Counted from the stretch's first letter, positions 45,325-54,645 are shown. The stretch: 64,000 nt of DNA from Azoarcus sp. Aa7 (GCF_014822185.1 NZ_QVLR01000040.1:62001-126000), one strand, 5' to 3'. Notes: generated from the sequence alone by a model not told the origin. Made by a program: numbers and translations.

Positions 45325-45356
45325 GCGGCGGAAGGCGCTTCGCTTTTCCGCCCTAC
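45325..45356. repeat. REP-like element, family 2, copy 3
   Basis: GCGGCGGAAGGCGCTTCGCT then TTTCCGCCCTAC; outer GGCGGAA/TTCCGCC arms with an inner hairpin. It lies between the convergent 3' ends of waaA and tolC. Confidence 0.7.
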
Positions 45357-45384
45357 GCCCTACCCGCAGGAGCACCGGCGCAAT

Positions 45385-46698
45385 TTACTCTGCCAGCAGC
45401 GCGTCGATGAACTGGACGTCTTCTTCGCCGAGGGTGCCGGCAGCGGCCTTGAGGCGCAGCTGGGCGAGGATGGTGTCGTAGCGGGCGCGAGCGAGCTGGC
45501 GTTGGGTGTCGGCGAGCTGGGACTGGGCATTGAGGACGTCGATATTGATGCGCACGCCGACTTCGTAGCCGAGCCGGTTGGCTTCAAGGGCGGAGGTCGA
45601 GGAGACTTGGGCCGCTTCAAGGGCCTTGACCTGCGCCATGCCGCTGGTGACGCCGAGGTAGGCCTGGCGTGCTGCGAGCGCGGCGGAACGGCGGGCGTCG
45701 TCGAGGTCGGCGTCGGCCTTGAGCTTGAGTGCCGCCGCTTCGCGCTCGCGCGAGGAGACCGCACCGCCGGCGTAGAGCGGGACGTTGAGCTGCAAGCCGA
45801 TGGTGTTGGCGTCGGTACGTGTCGAGCCGCCGGCGGCGCTGGAGCTGAAGCCGGCGCTGTTGTGGCTGCGCGCGGCAACGACGTCGAGGGTCGGGTAGTG
45901 GCCGGCGCGATTGCGCTCGACTTCGCGCGCGGCGATTTCGCGTGCGATCTGCTGCGCCTGCACCGCGTAGCCACCCTGTTCTGCGGCCGTTGCCCATTCT
46001 GCAATGCTGTCGGGCTGCGGCCTGGACAGGGACACGCCCTGACGCAGGCCGGCGAGCGGCGACGGGTCCTTGCCGACGATCTGGACGAGCGCCTGGCGGC
46101 GTACATCCAGGTCATTCTGCGCAGCGATTTCCTGCGCCGAGGCGAGATCGAAGCGCGACTGGGCTTCATGAACGTCGGTGATCGTGACGGTGCCGACCTC
46201 GAAGCTGGCCTTGGCGAGTTCGAGCTGCTCGGAGGCGGCCTTCTTCAGCTGGGATTGCGCAGCGAGGGCGTCCTGGGCGTTGAGGACATCAAAATAGGCC
46301 TGCGAGACGCGCAGGATCAGGTCGTGGCGCGCCTGCCCGAGCTGGACTTCGGCGAGCGCGGTCTGGAGTTCGCCCTGCTTGTACTGGACCCAGTTCTGCC
46401 AGCGGAACAGCGGCTGCGTGAGTTGCACGCCGTAGCCGTTGCTGTTGTATTCGCGCGTGCCGAAGGTCCGGGTATGCGTGTCGACGTCATTCCAGGTGGT
46501 GTTCGCGTTGGCACCGATGGTCGGCAGGAGCCCGGCCCGGCCCTGCACGACCCGCTCCTGGCCCGCCTCGTACTGGGCGCGGGCAGCGGCGAAGCGCGCG
46601 TCGTTGGCGAGCGCGTCGCGATAGACCTGCAAGAGGTCGGCCGACCAGGCGCTGGCCGAAAATAGGGTGACGAGACTCAGGGCGATTGCGCGCTTCAT
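45385..46698 (-). CDS. tolC: TolC-family outer-membrane efflux channel
   Basis: 437 aa. Signal peptide MKRAIALSLVTLFSASAWSA, then two OEP repeats with typical NAxxA and Arg-rich helical segments (VYRDALANDARFAAARAQYEA, AYLGVTSGMAQVKALEAAQ). Forms a trimeric channel for RND or type I systems. Start at 46698 with GGAGAA upstream. Third gene of a pcm-rhodanese-tolC group, which follows the RND operon on the same strand. Confidence 0.92.
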   Translation of the reverse strand: MKRAIALSLVTLFSASAWSADLLQVYRDALANDARFAAARAQYEAGQERVVQGRAGLLPTIGANANTTWNDVDTHTRTFGTREYNSNGYGVQLTQPLFRWQNWVQYKQGELQTALAEVQLGQARHDLILRVSQAYFDVLNAQDALAAQSQLKKAASEQLELAKASFEVGTVTITDVHEAQSRFDLASAQEIAAQNDLDVRRQALVQIVGKDPSPLAGLRQGVSLSRPQPDSIAEWATAAEQGGYAVQAQQIAREIAAREVERNRAGHYPTLDVVAARSHNSAGFSSSAAGGSTRTDANTIGLQLNVPLYAGGAVSSREREAAALKLKADADLDDARRSAALAARQAYLGVTSGMAQVKALEAAQVSSTSALEANRLGYEVGVRINIDVLNAQSQLADTQRQLARARYDTILAQLRLKAAAGTLGEEDVQFIDALLAE

Positions 46699-46728
46699 CG
46701 ACTTCTCCGTGGGCAATTCGCTGTGATG

Positions 46729-47052
46729 TCAGTACTGCGGCATGGCCGGGTCGACCTGGGCGGCCCAGGCGGCGACTCCGCCGGCCAGGTTGATGACCCT
46801 GGAGAAGCCCTGACGCTCGAGGAACATGCACACTTGGGCACTGCGGCCGCCGTGATGGCAGATGACGACGATCTCGTCGTCGGGATCGAGCTCGTTCTGG
46901 CGCGCCGGCACGGAGGCCATCGGCATCAGCAGCGAGCCTTCGATGCGACAGATCCCGAACTCGACCGGCTCGCGCACGTCGAGCAGAAAGGGCTGGTCGC
47001 CCTGAGGGGCGGCAAGGCGTTCGGCGAGTTCGGTGGCAGTGATCTGTCGCAT
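46729..47052 (-). CDS. Single-domain rhodanese
   Basis: 107 aa. Rhodanese active-site loop CHHGGRSAQV (catalytic Cys about residue 65) and LLDVREPVEF, as in GlpE-like sulfurtransferases. Probably cytoplasmic. It lies 11 bp after the pcm-like gene and 30 bp before tolC. Confidence 0.93.
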   Translation of the reverse strand: MRQITATELAERLAAPQGDQPFLLDVREPVEFGICRIEGSLLMPMASVPARQNELDPDDEIVVICHHGGRSAQVCMFLERQGFSRVINLAGGVAAWAAQVDPAMPQY

Positions 47053-47063
47053 GCGGGGGCTCC

Positions 47064-47717
47064 TCAGAAGCGGAATTCGTCCTTGCGCTGGACGTTCTTC
47101 AGCATCGGGACGACGGTTTCGAACACGTCTTCGGTCTGGTACTGGTCATCCGAGACGCGCGTAATCAGGCGGGCTTCCATGACCGGCGCCGCGCCGACGA
47201 AGGCGAACATGCGGCCGCCAACCTTGAGCTGGTCGAGCAGGCTTTGCGGCATCATCGGCAGTCCGCCGGTGACGACGATGACGTCGTAGGGCGCGCGGCT
47301 GCTCCAGCCGCGGGCAGCGTCGCCTTCCTCGACGATAACGTTCTCGACGCCCGCGCGGTTGAGGTTGTCGGTCGCGAACTTGACGAGCTCGGGCTCGATC
47401 TCGACCGAGCGGACCCAGTCGGTGCGCGCGGCGAGCAGTGCGGCGAAATAGCCGGAGCCGGTGCCGATCTCGAGCACGGTATCCGAACGCTTGAGCGGCA
47501 GCGCCTGCAGGATGCGGCCCTCGATGACGGGCTTGAGCATGGTCTGGCCGCAGCCGATGGGAATCTCGACGTCCGCAAAGGCAAGCGTCTTGTGGGCGGG
47601 AGGAACGAATTCCTCGCGCTTGACCGTCATCAGGAGGTCGAGGACGTCCATATCCAGCACATCCCAGGGGCGGATCTGCTGCTCGACCATGTTGAAGCGG
47701 GCGCGTTCGAAGTTCAT
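47064..47717 (-). CDS. Protein-L-isoaspartate O-methyltransferase family protein
   Basis: 217 aa. FNMVEQQIRPWDVLD near the N-terminus, SAM loop VLEIGTGSGYFAALLA (about 79-94), EEGDAARGW and YDVIVVTGGLPMMPQSLLDQLKVGG in pieces. This Pcm subgroup is common just upstream of tolC. The start at 47717 has AGGAAG upstream and lies 14 bp after the predicted +1. Confidence 0.9.
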   Translation of the reverse strand: MNFERARFNMVEQQIRPWDVLDMDVLDLLMTVKREEFVPPAHKTLAFADVEIPIGCGQTMLKPVIEGRILQALPLKRSDTVLEIGTGSGYFAALLAARTDWVRSVEIEPELVKFATDNLNRAGVENVIVEEGDAARGWSSRAPYDVIVVTGGLPMMPQSLLDQLKVGGRMFAFVGAAPVMEARLITRVSDDQYQTEDVFETVVPMLKNVQRKDEFRF

Positions 47718-47737
47718 GGCATTGGCTTCCTGTGCAA

Positions 47738-47769
47738 ATATTAGCACACGCTAATTTAGCGCGCGATAA
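47738..47769 (-). promoter_or_regulatory. Promoter and palindromic operator of pcm-rhodanese-tolC
   Basis: TTAGC-ACAC-GCTAA (47741-47754) is a perfect inverted repeat; TTAGC-GCGC-GATAA (47756-47769) is a near copy 15 bp away, and a TTAGC half-site is at 47785. On the minus strand TGCTAATAT (extended -10, TAATAT at 47743-47738) overlaps the first palindrome. No good -35 is seen. Confidence 0.6.
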
Positions 47770-47784
47770 GTAAACTTTCGCATT

Positions 47785-50700
47785 TTAGCGCACTTGCTGC
47801 ACTGCAGGCGGCCCATCCTCCCCGGTTTTCCGGGGTTCGCGGCGCACGCGATACCAGGCGGCATACAGCGCGGGCAGGAAGATCAGGGTGAGTACGGTGG
47901 CGACGGTGAGGCCGCCCATGATGGCAACCGCCATCGGCCCGAAGAAGGCGCTGCGCGAGAGCGGGATCATCGCGAGGATCGCCGCGGCGGCCGTGAGCAT
48001 GATGGGGCGGAAGCGGCGCACGGTCGATTCGACGATGGCATCCCACGCGCTGCGGCCGTGCTCGCGGTCCTGGCGGATCTGGTCGACGAGGATCACCGAG
48101 TTGCGCATGATCATGCCGGAGAGCGCGATCGTGCCGAGCATCGCGACGAAGCCGAAGGGTTTGTTGAAGGCGAGCAGGAAGACCGTCACGCCAATCATCC
48201 CGAGCGGCGCCGTGAGGACCACCATCGCGACGAGCGAGAAGCTCTGCAGCTGCAGCATGAGCACGGTGAGCACGGCGATGAGGAACAGCGGCATGCCGGC
48301 GGCGACCGACGTGCCGCCCTTGGCGCTCTCCTCGACCGAACCGCCGGCCTCGACGCGGTAGCCCAAGGGCAGCGCGGCTTCGATCGACGCGATCTGCGGG
48401 GCAAGGTCGGCGACGACGACCGCCGGTTGCACGCCACCGTACAGATTCGCGCGGACCGTGACGGTGGGGATGCGATTGCGGCGCCAGACGACGCCCTGCT
48501 CGAAACCGTATTCGGCCGTCGCGACCTGTGCGAGCGAAACGCTGCGGCCACCGCCGACCGGGATCGCGAGGTCCGGCAGCAGACCCAGATGCACGCGTTC
48601 GGATTCGGCGCCGCGCAGCATCACGTCGATGGTCTCGGTGCCTTCAAGGAACTGGGTGACGGCGAAACCCTGCACAGAGGTGTTGAGCAGGGTCGCGATG
48701 TCCTGCGTCGTGAGGCCGAGGAGCCGCGCTTTGTCCTGGTCGACCTTGAGGCGCACGCGCTTGGACGGCTCCTCCCAGTCGAGATGCACGTTGGAGAGCT
48801 GCGGGTGGGCGCGCAGCTTCGCGGCGACCTCGTGGGCGACGCGGCGCAATTCGTCCGGATTCTGGCCGCTGACGCGGTACTGGATCGGGAAGCCGACCGG
48901 AGGGCCGTTCTCGAGCCGGTTGACGACGCCGATGAGTTCCGCCGGGGCCTGATCGAAAAGCTCGATTAGCTTGGCGCGTAGGGCCTCGCGCGCTGCCGGG
49001 CCGTCGGTGAGGATCACGAACTGGGCGAAGCTCGTCTGCGGGAGCTGCTGGTCGAGCGGCAGGTAGAAACGCGGACTGCCGCCGCCGACCCAGGCGACGT
49101 AATTCTCAATGCCCTGTTGGTGATCCAGAAAGTCTTCCAGCCGCCGGACCGCGCTCTCGGTGGCCTGATGCGAGGCGCCCTCGGGAAGGCGCAGGTCGAC
49201 GAGCAGTTCAGGCCGCGTCGAATCGGGAAAGAACTGCTGCGGAACGAAGCGTGCGAATACGACGAGCGAGCCCGAGAACGCGACCAGGGTCAACGCAATG
49301 ACAAGCCAACGACGCGCGACGCAGGCGTCGACCAGAGCCCGAAAGCGCGTGTAGAAAGGCGTGTGGTAGATCGCATATTCGTCGTGCAGCTCGTGCGCAT
49401 GGGCGTCGCGTTCGGCAAGGCGCGCACCAAGCCGCGGCGAAACGCGCCCGAGCAACCGCGCGAGCGCCGAGGGCTTGCCGCGCAGGGCCCGGAAGTCGGG
49501 CAACAGATGGTAGCCGAGCCAGGGGACGAAGAGCACCGCGGCAATCCACGACACGAGGAGCGCGGTGACCGTCACCTGGAAGATAGAGCGCGTGTATTCG
49601 CCGGTCGCGGACGCAGCGGTGGCAATCGGCAGGAAGCCGGCGGCGGTCACGAGCGTACCGGTGAGCATCGGCATCGCGGTCGTGACGTAGGCGGCGCTCG
49701 CGGCCTTCGTGCGCTCCCAGCCCTGCTCCATCTTCGTGGCCATCATTTCGACGGCGATGATCGCGTCGTCGACGAGCAGCCCAAGCGCGAGGATCAGGGT
49801 CCCCAGCGAGATCTTGTGCAGGCCAATGTCGAACAGGTGCATGAACAGGAAGGTGATCGCGAGCACGACGGGGATGATCACGAGCACGACGACGCCGGTG
49901 CGCAAACCGAGCGAGAGCAGGCTCACGGCCATGACGATGACGACCGCTTCGACGAGCACCTGGACGAATTCGCCGACGGAACGGGCCACCGCGCGCGGCT
50001 GATCGGCAACGCGCTCGAGGCGCACGCCGACCGGCAGTTGCGCGTCGATGCGGGCGGTCGCCTCGTCGAGATGGCGGCCGAGCGCGATGATGTCGCCGCC
50101 GGCGCGCATCGACACGCCGATGCCCAGCGCGTCGTCACCCTTGAAGCGCATGCGCTCGCGCGGCGGGTCGGCAAAGCCGCGTCGCACCTCGGCCACGTCG
50201 CCGAGACGGAAGCTGCGTCCCTGCGCGCGGATGACGGTGTCGCGGATGGCGTCGAGGTCCTCGAACGCGCCGCTCGGGCGCAGCCATACGCGCTCATCGC
50301 GGGTATCGAAGAAACCGGCGCCGGTGGTGGCGTTCTGCCCCGCGAGCGCGCCGGCGATGTCGCGCACCGAGAGGCCGAAGGTCGCGAGCTTGGTGTTCGA
50401 GAGTTCGATATACACACGCTCGGGCTGCTCGCCGAAAAGGCTGACCTTCGCGACGTCGGGCACGCGCAGGAGTTCGCTGCGGATCGCCTCGGCATAGCGC
50501 TTGAGCGCGGCGTAGTCGAGGCCTTCTCCGACCAGCGCGAAGATGTTGCCGTAGGTGTCGCCGAATTCGTCGTTGAAGGTCGGGCCGACGATGCCCTGCG
50601 GCAGGGTGTGGCGGATGTCGCCGACCTTCTTGCGTACCTGATACCAGACTTCGGGCATCTCGCGCGCCGGCGTCGAGTCCTTGGCGACGAAGAACACCAT

Positions 50701-51000
50701 CGACTCGCCGGGACGCGAGAAGCTGCGCAGCACGTCAACCTGGGCGACCTCCTGCAGCTTCTTCTCGATCTTGTCGGTGACCTGACGCGCAACCTCCTCG
50801 GCTGCGGAGCCGGGCCATTCGGTGCGAATCACCATCACCTTGAAGGTAAAGGGCGGGTCCTCCGACTGGCCGAGCCGGGAATACGAATACAGGCCGATCA
50901 CGGCGAGCACGGCCATGAAGTAGAGCACCAGCGTCTGGTGCCGCAGGCCCCAGGCGGAGATATTGAAGCGGCCTTCGTCGAACTCGCGCGGGTTCGTCAT
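47785..51000 (-). CDS. RND-family efflux pump inner-membrane protein
   Basis: 1071 aa, the AcrB/MdtC length. Twelve membrane helices in two halves; the first-half helix 4 carries ALGLLVDDAIIAVEMM with the proton-relay Asp pair. Porter segments such as GPTFNDEFGDTYGNIFAL and PVGFPIQYRVSG are present. It pumps drugs or other small molecules with the MFP and an outer-membrane channel. ATGA overlap with the MFP gene. Substrate unknown. Confidence 0.94.
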   Translation of the reverse strand: MTNPREFDEGRFNISAWGLRHQTLVLYFMAVLAVIGLYSYSRLGQSEDPPFTFKVMVIRTEWPGSAAEEVARQVTDKIEKKLQEVAQVDVLRSFSRPGESMVFFVAKDSTPAREMPEVWYQVRKKVGDIRHTLPQGIVGPTFNDEFGDTYGNIFALVGEGLDYAALKRYAEAIRSELLRVPDVAKVSLFGEQPERVYIELSNTKLATFGLSVRDIAGALAGQNATTGAGFFDTRDERVWLRPSGAFEDLDAIRDTVIRAQGRSFRLGDVAEVRRGFADPPRERMRFKGDDALGIGVSMRAGGDIIALGRHLDEATARIDAQLPVGVRLERVADQPRAVARSVGEFVQVLVEAVVIVMAVSLLSLGLRTGVVVLVIIPVVLAITFLFMHLFDIGLHKISLGTLILALGLLVDDAIIAVEMMATKMEQGWERTKAASAAYVTTAMPMLTGTLVTAAGFLPIATAASATGEYTRSIFQVTVTALLVSWIAAVLFVPWLGYHLLPDFRALRGKPSALARLLGRVSPRLGARLAERDAHAHELHDEYAIYHTPFYTRFRALVDACVARRWLVIALTLVAFSGSLVVFARFVPQQFFPDSTRPELLVDLRLPEGASHQATESAVRRLEDFLDHQQGIENYVAWVGGGSPRFYLPLDQQLPQTSFAQFVILTDGPAAREALRAKLIELFDQAPAELIGVVNRLENGPPVGFPIQYRVSGQNPDELRRVAHEVAAKLRAHPQLSNVHLDWEEPSKRVRLKVDQDKARLLGLTTQDIATLLNTSVQGFAVTQFLEGTETIDVMLRGAESERVHLGLLPDLAIPVGGGRSVSLAQVATAEYGFEQGVVWRRNRIPTVTVRANLYGGVQPAVVVADLAPQIASIEAALPLGYRVEAGGSVEESAKGGTSVAAGMPLFLIAVLTVLMLQLQSFSLVAMVVLTAPLGMIGVTVFLLAFNKPFGFVAMLGTIALSGMIMRNSVILVDQIRQDREHGRSAWDAIVESTVRRFRPIMLTAAAAILAMIPLSRSAFFGPMAVAIMGGLTVATVLTLIFLPALYAAWYRVRREPRKTGEDGPPAVQQVR

Positions 51001-52091
51001 TTGCGTGCATCCAGCGCGACCGGGGCGGCTTCATCGACCGCGCGCACGGTTTCGCCGACGACGAGGCGGTGCACGCCCGTCACCACGACGCGCGAGCCGG
51101 CCGGCAGCCCGCCGACGACCGCGACACCGTCCTCGCGGAACGCCCCCGCGTCCACCGCGAGCGGCGCGAGGTGCGAGGCCTCGTCGACGACCCAGACGGT
51201 CGCGCGGCCATCGACGCGGGTCACCGCGGTGAGCGGCAGGACCGTCTGCGCAGCGTTGCGGGATTCCGTGAAGGCGACGCTCGCCGTGGCCCCGAGCGGC
51301 AACGCGTCATCGGCATCCGCGATGCTCACGCGCACCGCATAGGAACGGGTCGCGGCGTCGGCCGCGGGGGCGATTTCGCGCACCGCGGCGACATAGGTGC
51401 GCGCCGGATTTGCCCACGCGCGCACGGCAGCGGGCGAACCCGTCCGCAGCTCGGCAATGCGGCCTTCCGGTACGTGGATCAGCACCTCGCGCTGCTCGGG
51501 ACGTGCCACGCGCAGCACCGGCTGGCCTGCCGCGACGACCTGCCCGACTTCGGCGGGCGCGGCCGTGACCACCCCCTCGTCGGCAACGGTGAGGGCTGCG
51601 TAGCCGGCCTGGTTGCCGGCCGTGGCGTGTTGCGCGCGGGCCTGGCGCAGCCGCGCTTCGGCCGCCTGCACGGCAGTACGCCGGCCGTCCAGCGCCGAGG
51701 CGCTGACGAAATTGCGCGCGTGCAGGTTCTGCACCCGTTCGAATTCCGCCCGCGCCAGCGCCACATCGGCCTCCGCCGCCGACACCTGTGCCGCGGCTGC
51801 TTGTTCGGCGAGCTTCACGTCCTGCGGGTCGAGGCGCGCAAGCACCGTCCCCGGCCGCACGCGCGCGCCGACGTCCACGTTGCGCTCGACGAGCTTGCCG
51901 GCGATGCGGAATCCGATGTCGGCCTCATGGCGCGCGCGCACCTCGCCGGTGTATACGCGCAGCTGCGGCTCGCTGCCGCCGCCTCCGACGGTGCGCACCA
52001 GCACGGCGCGCGGAGGCTTTTCGACCGGCGGCGGGCCGGAGCACCCGGCAAGGAGGGCAACCAGCATGGCGCCTGTCAGTGTTGTCTTCAT
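50997..52091 (-). CDS. RND periplasmic adaptor (MFP) lipoprotein
   Basis: 364 aa. Lipoprotein signal MKTTLTGAMLVALLAGC (Cys17), lipoyl/barrel-sandwich halves (ADIGFRIAGKLVERNVDVGARVRPG and VVTAAPAEVGQVVAAGQPV in pieces), a coiled hairpin between them, and a beta-barrel. Links the RND pump to an outer-membrane channel. ATGA overlaps at both ends with tetR and the RND gene. Confidence 0.94.
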   Translation of the reverse strand: MKTTLTGAMLVALLAGCSGPPPVEKPPRAVLVRTVGGGGSEPQLRVYTGEVRARHEADIGFRIAGKLVERNVDVGARVRPGTVLARLDPQDVKLAEQAAAAQVSAAEADVALARAEFERVQNLHARNFVSASALDGRRTAVQAAEARLRQARAQHATAGNQAGYAALTVADEGVVTAAPAEVGQVVAAGQPVLRVARPEQREVLIHVPEGRIAELRTGSPAAVRAWANPARTYVAAVREIAPAADAATRSYAVRVSIADADDALPLGATASVAFTESRNAAQTVLPLTAVTRVDGRATVWVVDEASHLAPLAVDAGAFREDGVAVVGGLPAGSRVVVTGVHRLVVGETVRAVDEAAPVALDARK

Positions 52092-52735
52092 TGCGCATCT
52101 CCGCCGGGCGCCGGGGCCAGCAGGCCGTTCAGAATCAGGTCGAAATACGTATTCAGGTACTGCGCCACGTCGGTCTCCTGTCCGCAGCATGGGCCGAAGG
52201 AATGTCGCCACATCGCCCGATAGACGAGCGGCGCAATCAGGACGCTGCAGATCGCTTCGGGGTCGACTTGGCGAAACACACCACGATCGACGCCGCGCGC
52301 GACGGCCTTGCGCAGGAGCGCGGTGCCGCGCTGCAAGACTTCCTGCTCGTAATAGAGGGCGACGTCGGGGAAGTTGCGGGCTTCGGACATCATCAGCTTC
52401 GGGATGCCGCCCAGCTCGGTGCTGCCGATGCGCTCCCACCAGCCCAGCAGGATCGCGCGCAGCAGCTCCAGCGGATCGTCGTACTCGTCGAGAAGCACCT
52501 CGCCCGCGTGCAGCGCCGGGACGATGCCTTCCTGAATGACGGCCTTGAACAGCGCGTCCTTGCTGTCGAAATAGAGGTACAGCGTGCCCTTGGAAACGCC
52601 GGCGCGCTCGGCGATGTCATCGAGCCGCGTCGCGGCGAAACCCTTCTCGACGAAGAGCGACAGCGCGGCGGCGGTCAGTTCCTGCGGGCGCGCCTCCTTG
52701 CGGCGGCGGCGCGGTGCGGGGCGAGTTTCGGCCAT
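52088..52735 (-). CDS. TetR-family repressor of the efflux operon
   Basis: 215 aa. N-terminal helix-turn-helix AERAGVSKGTLYLYFDSKDAL (about 42-62 in two pieces) typical of TetR; the ligand domain contains CC near its C-terminus (GPCCGQE). First gene of the tetR-MFP-RND operon, so it is likely autoregulatory through the palindrome at 52808-52825. Confidence 0.94.
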   Translation of the reverse strand: MAETRPAPRRRRKEARPQELTAAALSLFVEKGFAATRLDDIAERAGVSKGTLYLYFDSKDALFKAVIQEGIVPALHAGEVLLDEYDDPLELLRAILLGWWERIGSTELGGIPKLMMSEARNFPDVALYYEQEVLQRGTALLRKAVARGVDRGVFRQVDPEAICSVLIAPLVYRAMWRHSFGPCCGQETDVAQYLNTYFDLILNGLLAPAPGGDAQ

Positions 52736-52807
52736 GTTCCTTCCATCGGTCGAGCCGGGATCGGCCGGCGAAACACGCAGTGCGCGCCAGGACGATCGGC
52801 CATTTAG

Positions 52808-52825
52808 TTACTGACTGGTCAGTAA
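52808..52825. promoter_or_regulatory. TetR-type operator
   Basis: TTACTGAC-TG-GTCAGTAA, a perfect 8-bp inverted repeat 73 bp upstream of the tetR ATG. It is in the position expected for autoregulation. Confidence 0.8.
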
Positions 52826-52916
52826 TTTAGACGCCAATGTCGGGAAGCGCAAGGCAAGAATGGAAGGAGCAGATGCGCGTCGCCGGCGCAGGAGGGCTGC
52901 GCGGCGCGGCGCGCGC

Positions 52917-54317
52917 TCAGCGCGACTCCAGGATCAGCCGACCGTTGGGCGGCTGGATCGGGCGGCCGTTGCGGGCGTAGAGGCGGGCGAAGATCGCGAG
53001 CTGTTCGGACGAGAGGTGGAGCGGCTCCTTCATCACCGCCCACAGCACGCCTTCCGTGCAGGGAGGGGATTCGAGCGAGCCCATGAAGAGGTAGTGCGAC
53101 GAGGACGCGGGCAGCAGGCCCGCCGGGTCTATCGTCACCGTCGGCGTGTAGTCCGTGCCGCGCTCGAGCGGCAGGTTGTTCCACAGGGTCTGGATCAGCG
53201 GGTGCGGACGGTCGCCGCTTTCGAGCAGCACGGCGACGATCGCGATGTTGCCGGCGGCGTCGCGGTGATGGAAATGCACGACCATGTCGGAAGCTTGGCC
53301 GCCGACGCGCTCGACCGAGGGACGGTGGAATTCGAAGAATTCGAGCTCGTAGCGCTGGCTGCGCAGCACCACGCCCATGCCCGCCCCCACGTGCACGCGC
53401 AGCGTGCGGCCGGTATCGGCGATGCGGAAGCCGGTTTCGCGGTAGTCGAAGCGCGGGGCTTCCAGGTCGACCGCGATGCCGTTGCGCAGGTCTATCGGCG
53501 ACTGGCGCTTGCCTTGGGTGCAGACGGCCCACTCCGGGTGCAGCGCGGCCCATTTGTCGGGACCCGTGTCGCCTTCGTAGCTCCATTCAGGGCGCCGCAA
53601 CGCGAAGTCGGGGACGGACGGCGCCCGGGACGACGTGGGCGCGAGCGAGGCGACCGCCTCGCGGGCAGGTGCCGCACTGCGCCGCGGCGACGATGCCCTC
53701 TTTCCGGACGGCGAGGATTCCGCGGGCGCGGATTGCGCCTCGGGTGCCGGCGCCGTGCTCCGCGCGTGGCGCGCGATGCGCTCGGTCTCGCGCGCCGGCG
53801 TATCGGTCGGCACGGCAGCCGAACGGCTCAAGGGGACCAGCGGGGTGATGCCGGCGTCGGCATTCGCGGCGTCGGCGATCGCCGTCACGTCGCGGGCAAT
53901 TTTCTTCAGATCGGAGACCGAGGGCGGTTTGCACACTTCCTGCCACAGGCGTTCGTCCACGCTGTTGCGTGCCGCCAGCACCGGACTCTCGTCGAGGCCG
54001 CCCTCCTCGCGCAGGACTACATGGCGCTCGTCCAGGTAGACGCGCTTGAGCGTGAAGAAGCTGCGGTTGTAGCAATCGTAGCGGTTCATCGCCTTCACGG
54101 ACGCATAACCCTCGATCGCGGCACGTTCGGGCGAGAGCATGATGCGCGCCCACGCGACCTTCTGCCCGCCGTCGGACTGGATCACGCTGGACCGGTCGAT
54201 CTCGACCGTGCGCTCGCGGTCGCGCACGACCAGGCCCCAGGTCTGCTCGGCCGAAACGAAGCCCGGCAGCAGCAGGGCTGCGAGCAGTGCGCAACGGACG
54301 GGACGGCGAGCGGTCAT
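52917..54317 (-). CDS. Degenerate alpha-carbonic anhydrase fused to an adhesin-E-like domain
   Basis: 466 aa from 54317. Signal peptide (1-23), an N-terminal domain (about 25-130; WGLVVRD, YDCYNRSF, VC near 128) resembling surface-adhesin protein E, a Ser/Pro/Ala-rich linker (about 160-235) and a C-terminal alpha-carbonic anhydrase domain (QSPIDL at 272-277). Aligning with human CA II by eye, zinc ligand His94 is Glu329, His96 is His331, His119 is His348, and Thr199 is Glu416. The periplasmic-type Cys pair (266, 420) is kept. It is therefore probably a carbonic-anhydrase-related protein rather than an active enzyme. It is a single gene downstream of nothing obvious. Confidence 0.82.
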   Translation of the reverse strand: MTARRPVRCALLAALLLPGFVSAEQTWGLVVRDRERTVEIDRSSVIQSDGGQKVAWARIMLSPERAAIEGYASVKAMNRYDCYNRSFFTLKRVYLDERHVVLREEGGLDESPVLAARNSVDERLWQEVCKPPSVSDLKKIARDVTAIADAANADAGITPLVPLSRSAAVPTDTPARETERIARHARSTAPAPEAQSAPAESSPSGKRASSPRRSAAPAREAVASLAPTSSRAPSVPDFALRRPEWSYEGDTGPDKWAALHPEWAVCTQGKRQSPIDLRNGIAVDLEAPRFDYRETGFRIADTGRTLRVHVGAGMGVVLRSQRYELEFFEFHRPSVERVGGQASDMVVHFHHRDAAGNIAIVAVLLESGDRPHPLIQTLWNNLPLERGTDYTPTVTIDPAGLLPASSSHYLFMGSLESPPCTEGVLWAVMKEPLHLSSEQLAIFARLYARNGRPIQPPNGRLILESR

Positions 54318-54469
54318 GGCGGGCGGGAAGACAGACAAGGCGATGCTGACCGGACCCGGCCAGCGCCGGATCCTCCATGCGGAAGTCTTCGGCAACAATC
54401 CGCGAATCTTTAGCCTCATCTGCGCGCAGCCCTTCCCTTCACCGTTGGCGAGCGGTTACAATCCGCGCC

Positions 54470-54580
54470 GTCATTAGGGAGTAGCCGCCTCCGAGCCCCT
54501 CGGAGGGACCACGTCAACAAACTTGCCCATCCGGGCATGGCGTGTTCAGTCCTCGGACCTGGCGAGACTTTTGACCGCAT
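54470..54580 (+). ncRNA. yybP-ykoY (manganese) riboswitch
   Basis: The leader of the UPF0016 gene has the two conserved loop strands of this class: TTAGGGAGTAGCC at 54474-54486 and GGCGAGACTTTTGACC at 54561-54576. A TACAAT -10-like box lies just upstream (54457-54462). Downstream, GCATGCTCTCC and GGGGAGGCGTGC (about 54577-54612) can form a hairpin before the ribosome-binding site. This class senses Mn2+ and commonly controls Mn exporters. Confidence 0.85.
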
Positions 54581-54645
54581 GCTCTCCGATTGTTCGGGCC
54601 GGGGAGGCGTGCGGTCATCGGTCATGCGCCGGCCCGGAGAACCTG

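Noticed and set aside
49117-51342. Plus-strand frame of 741 codons
   Set aside because: Antisense to the RND pump and MFP genes.
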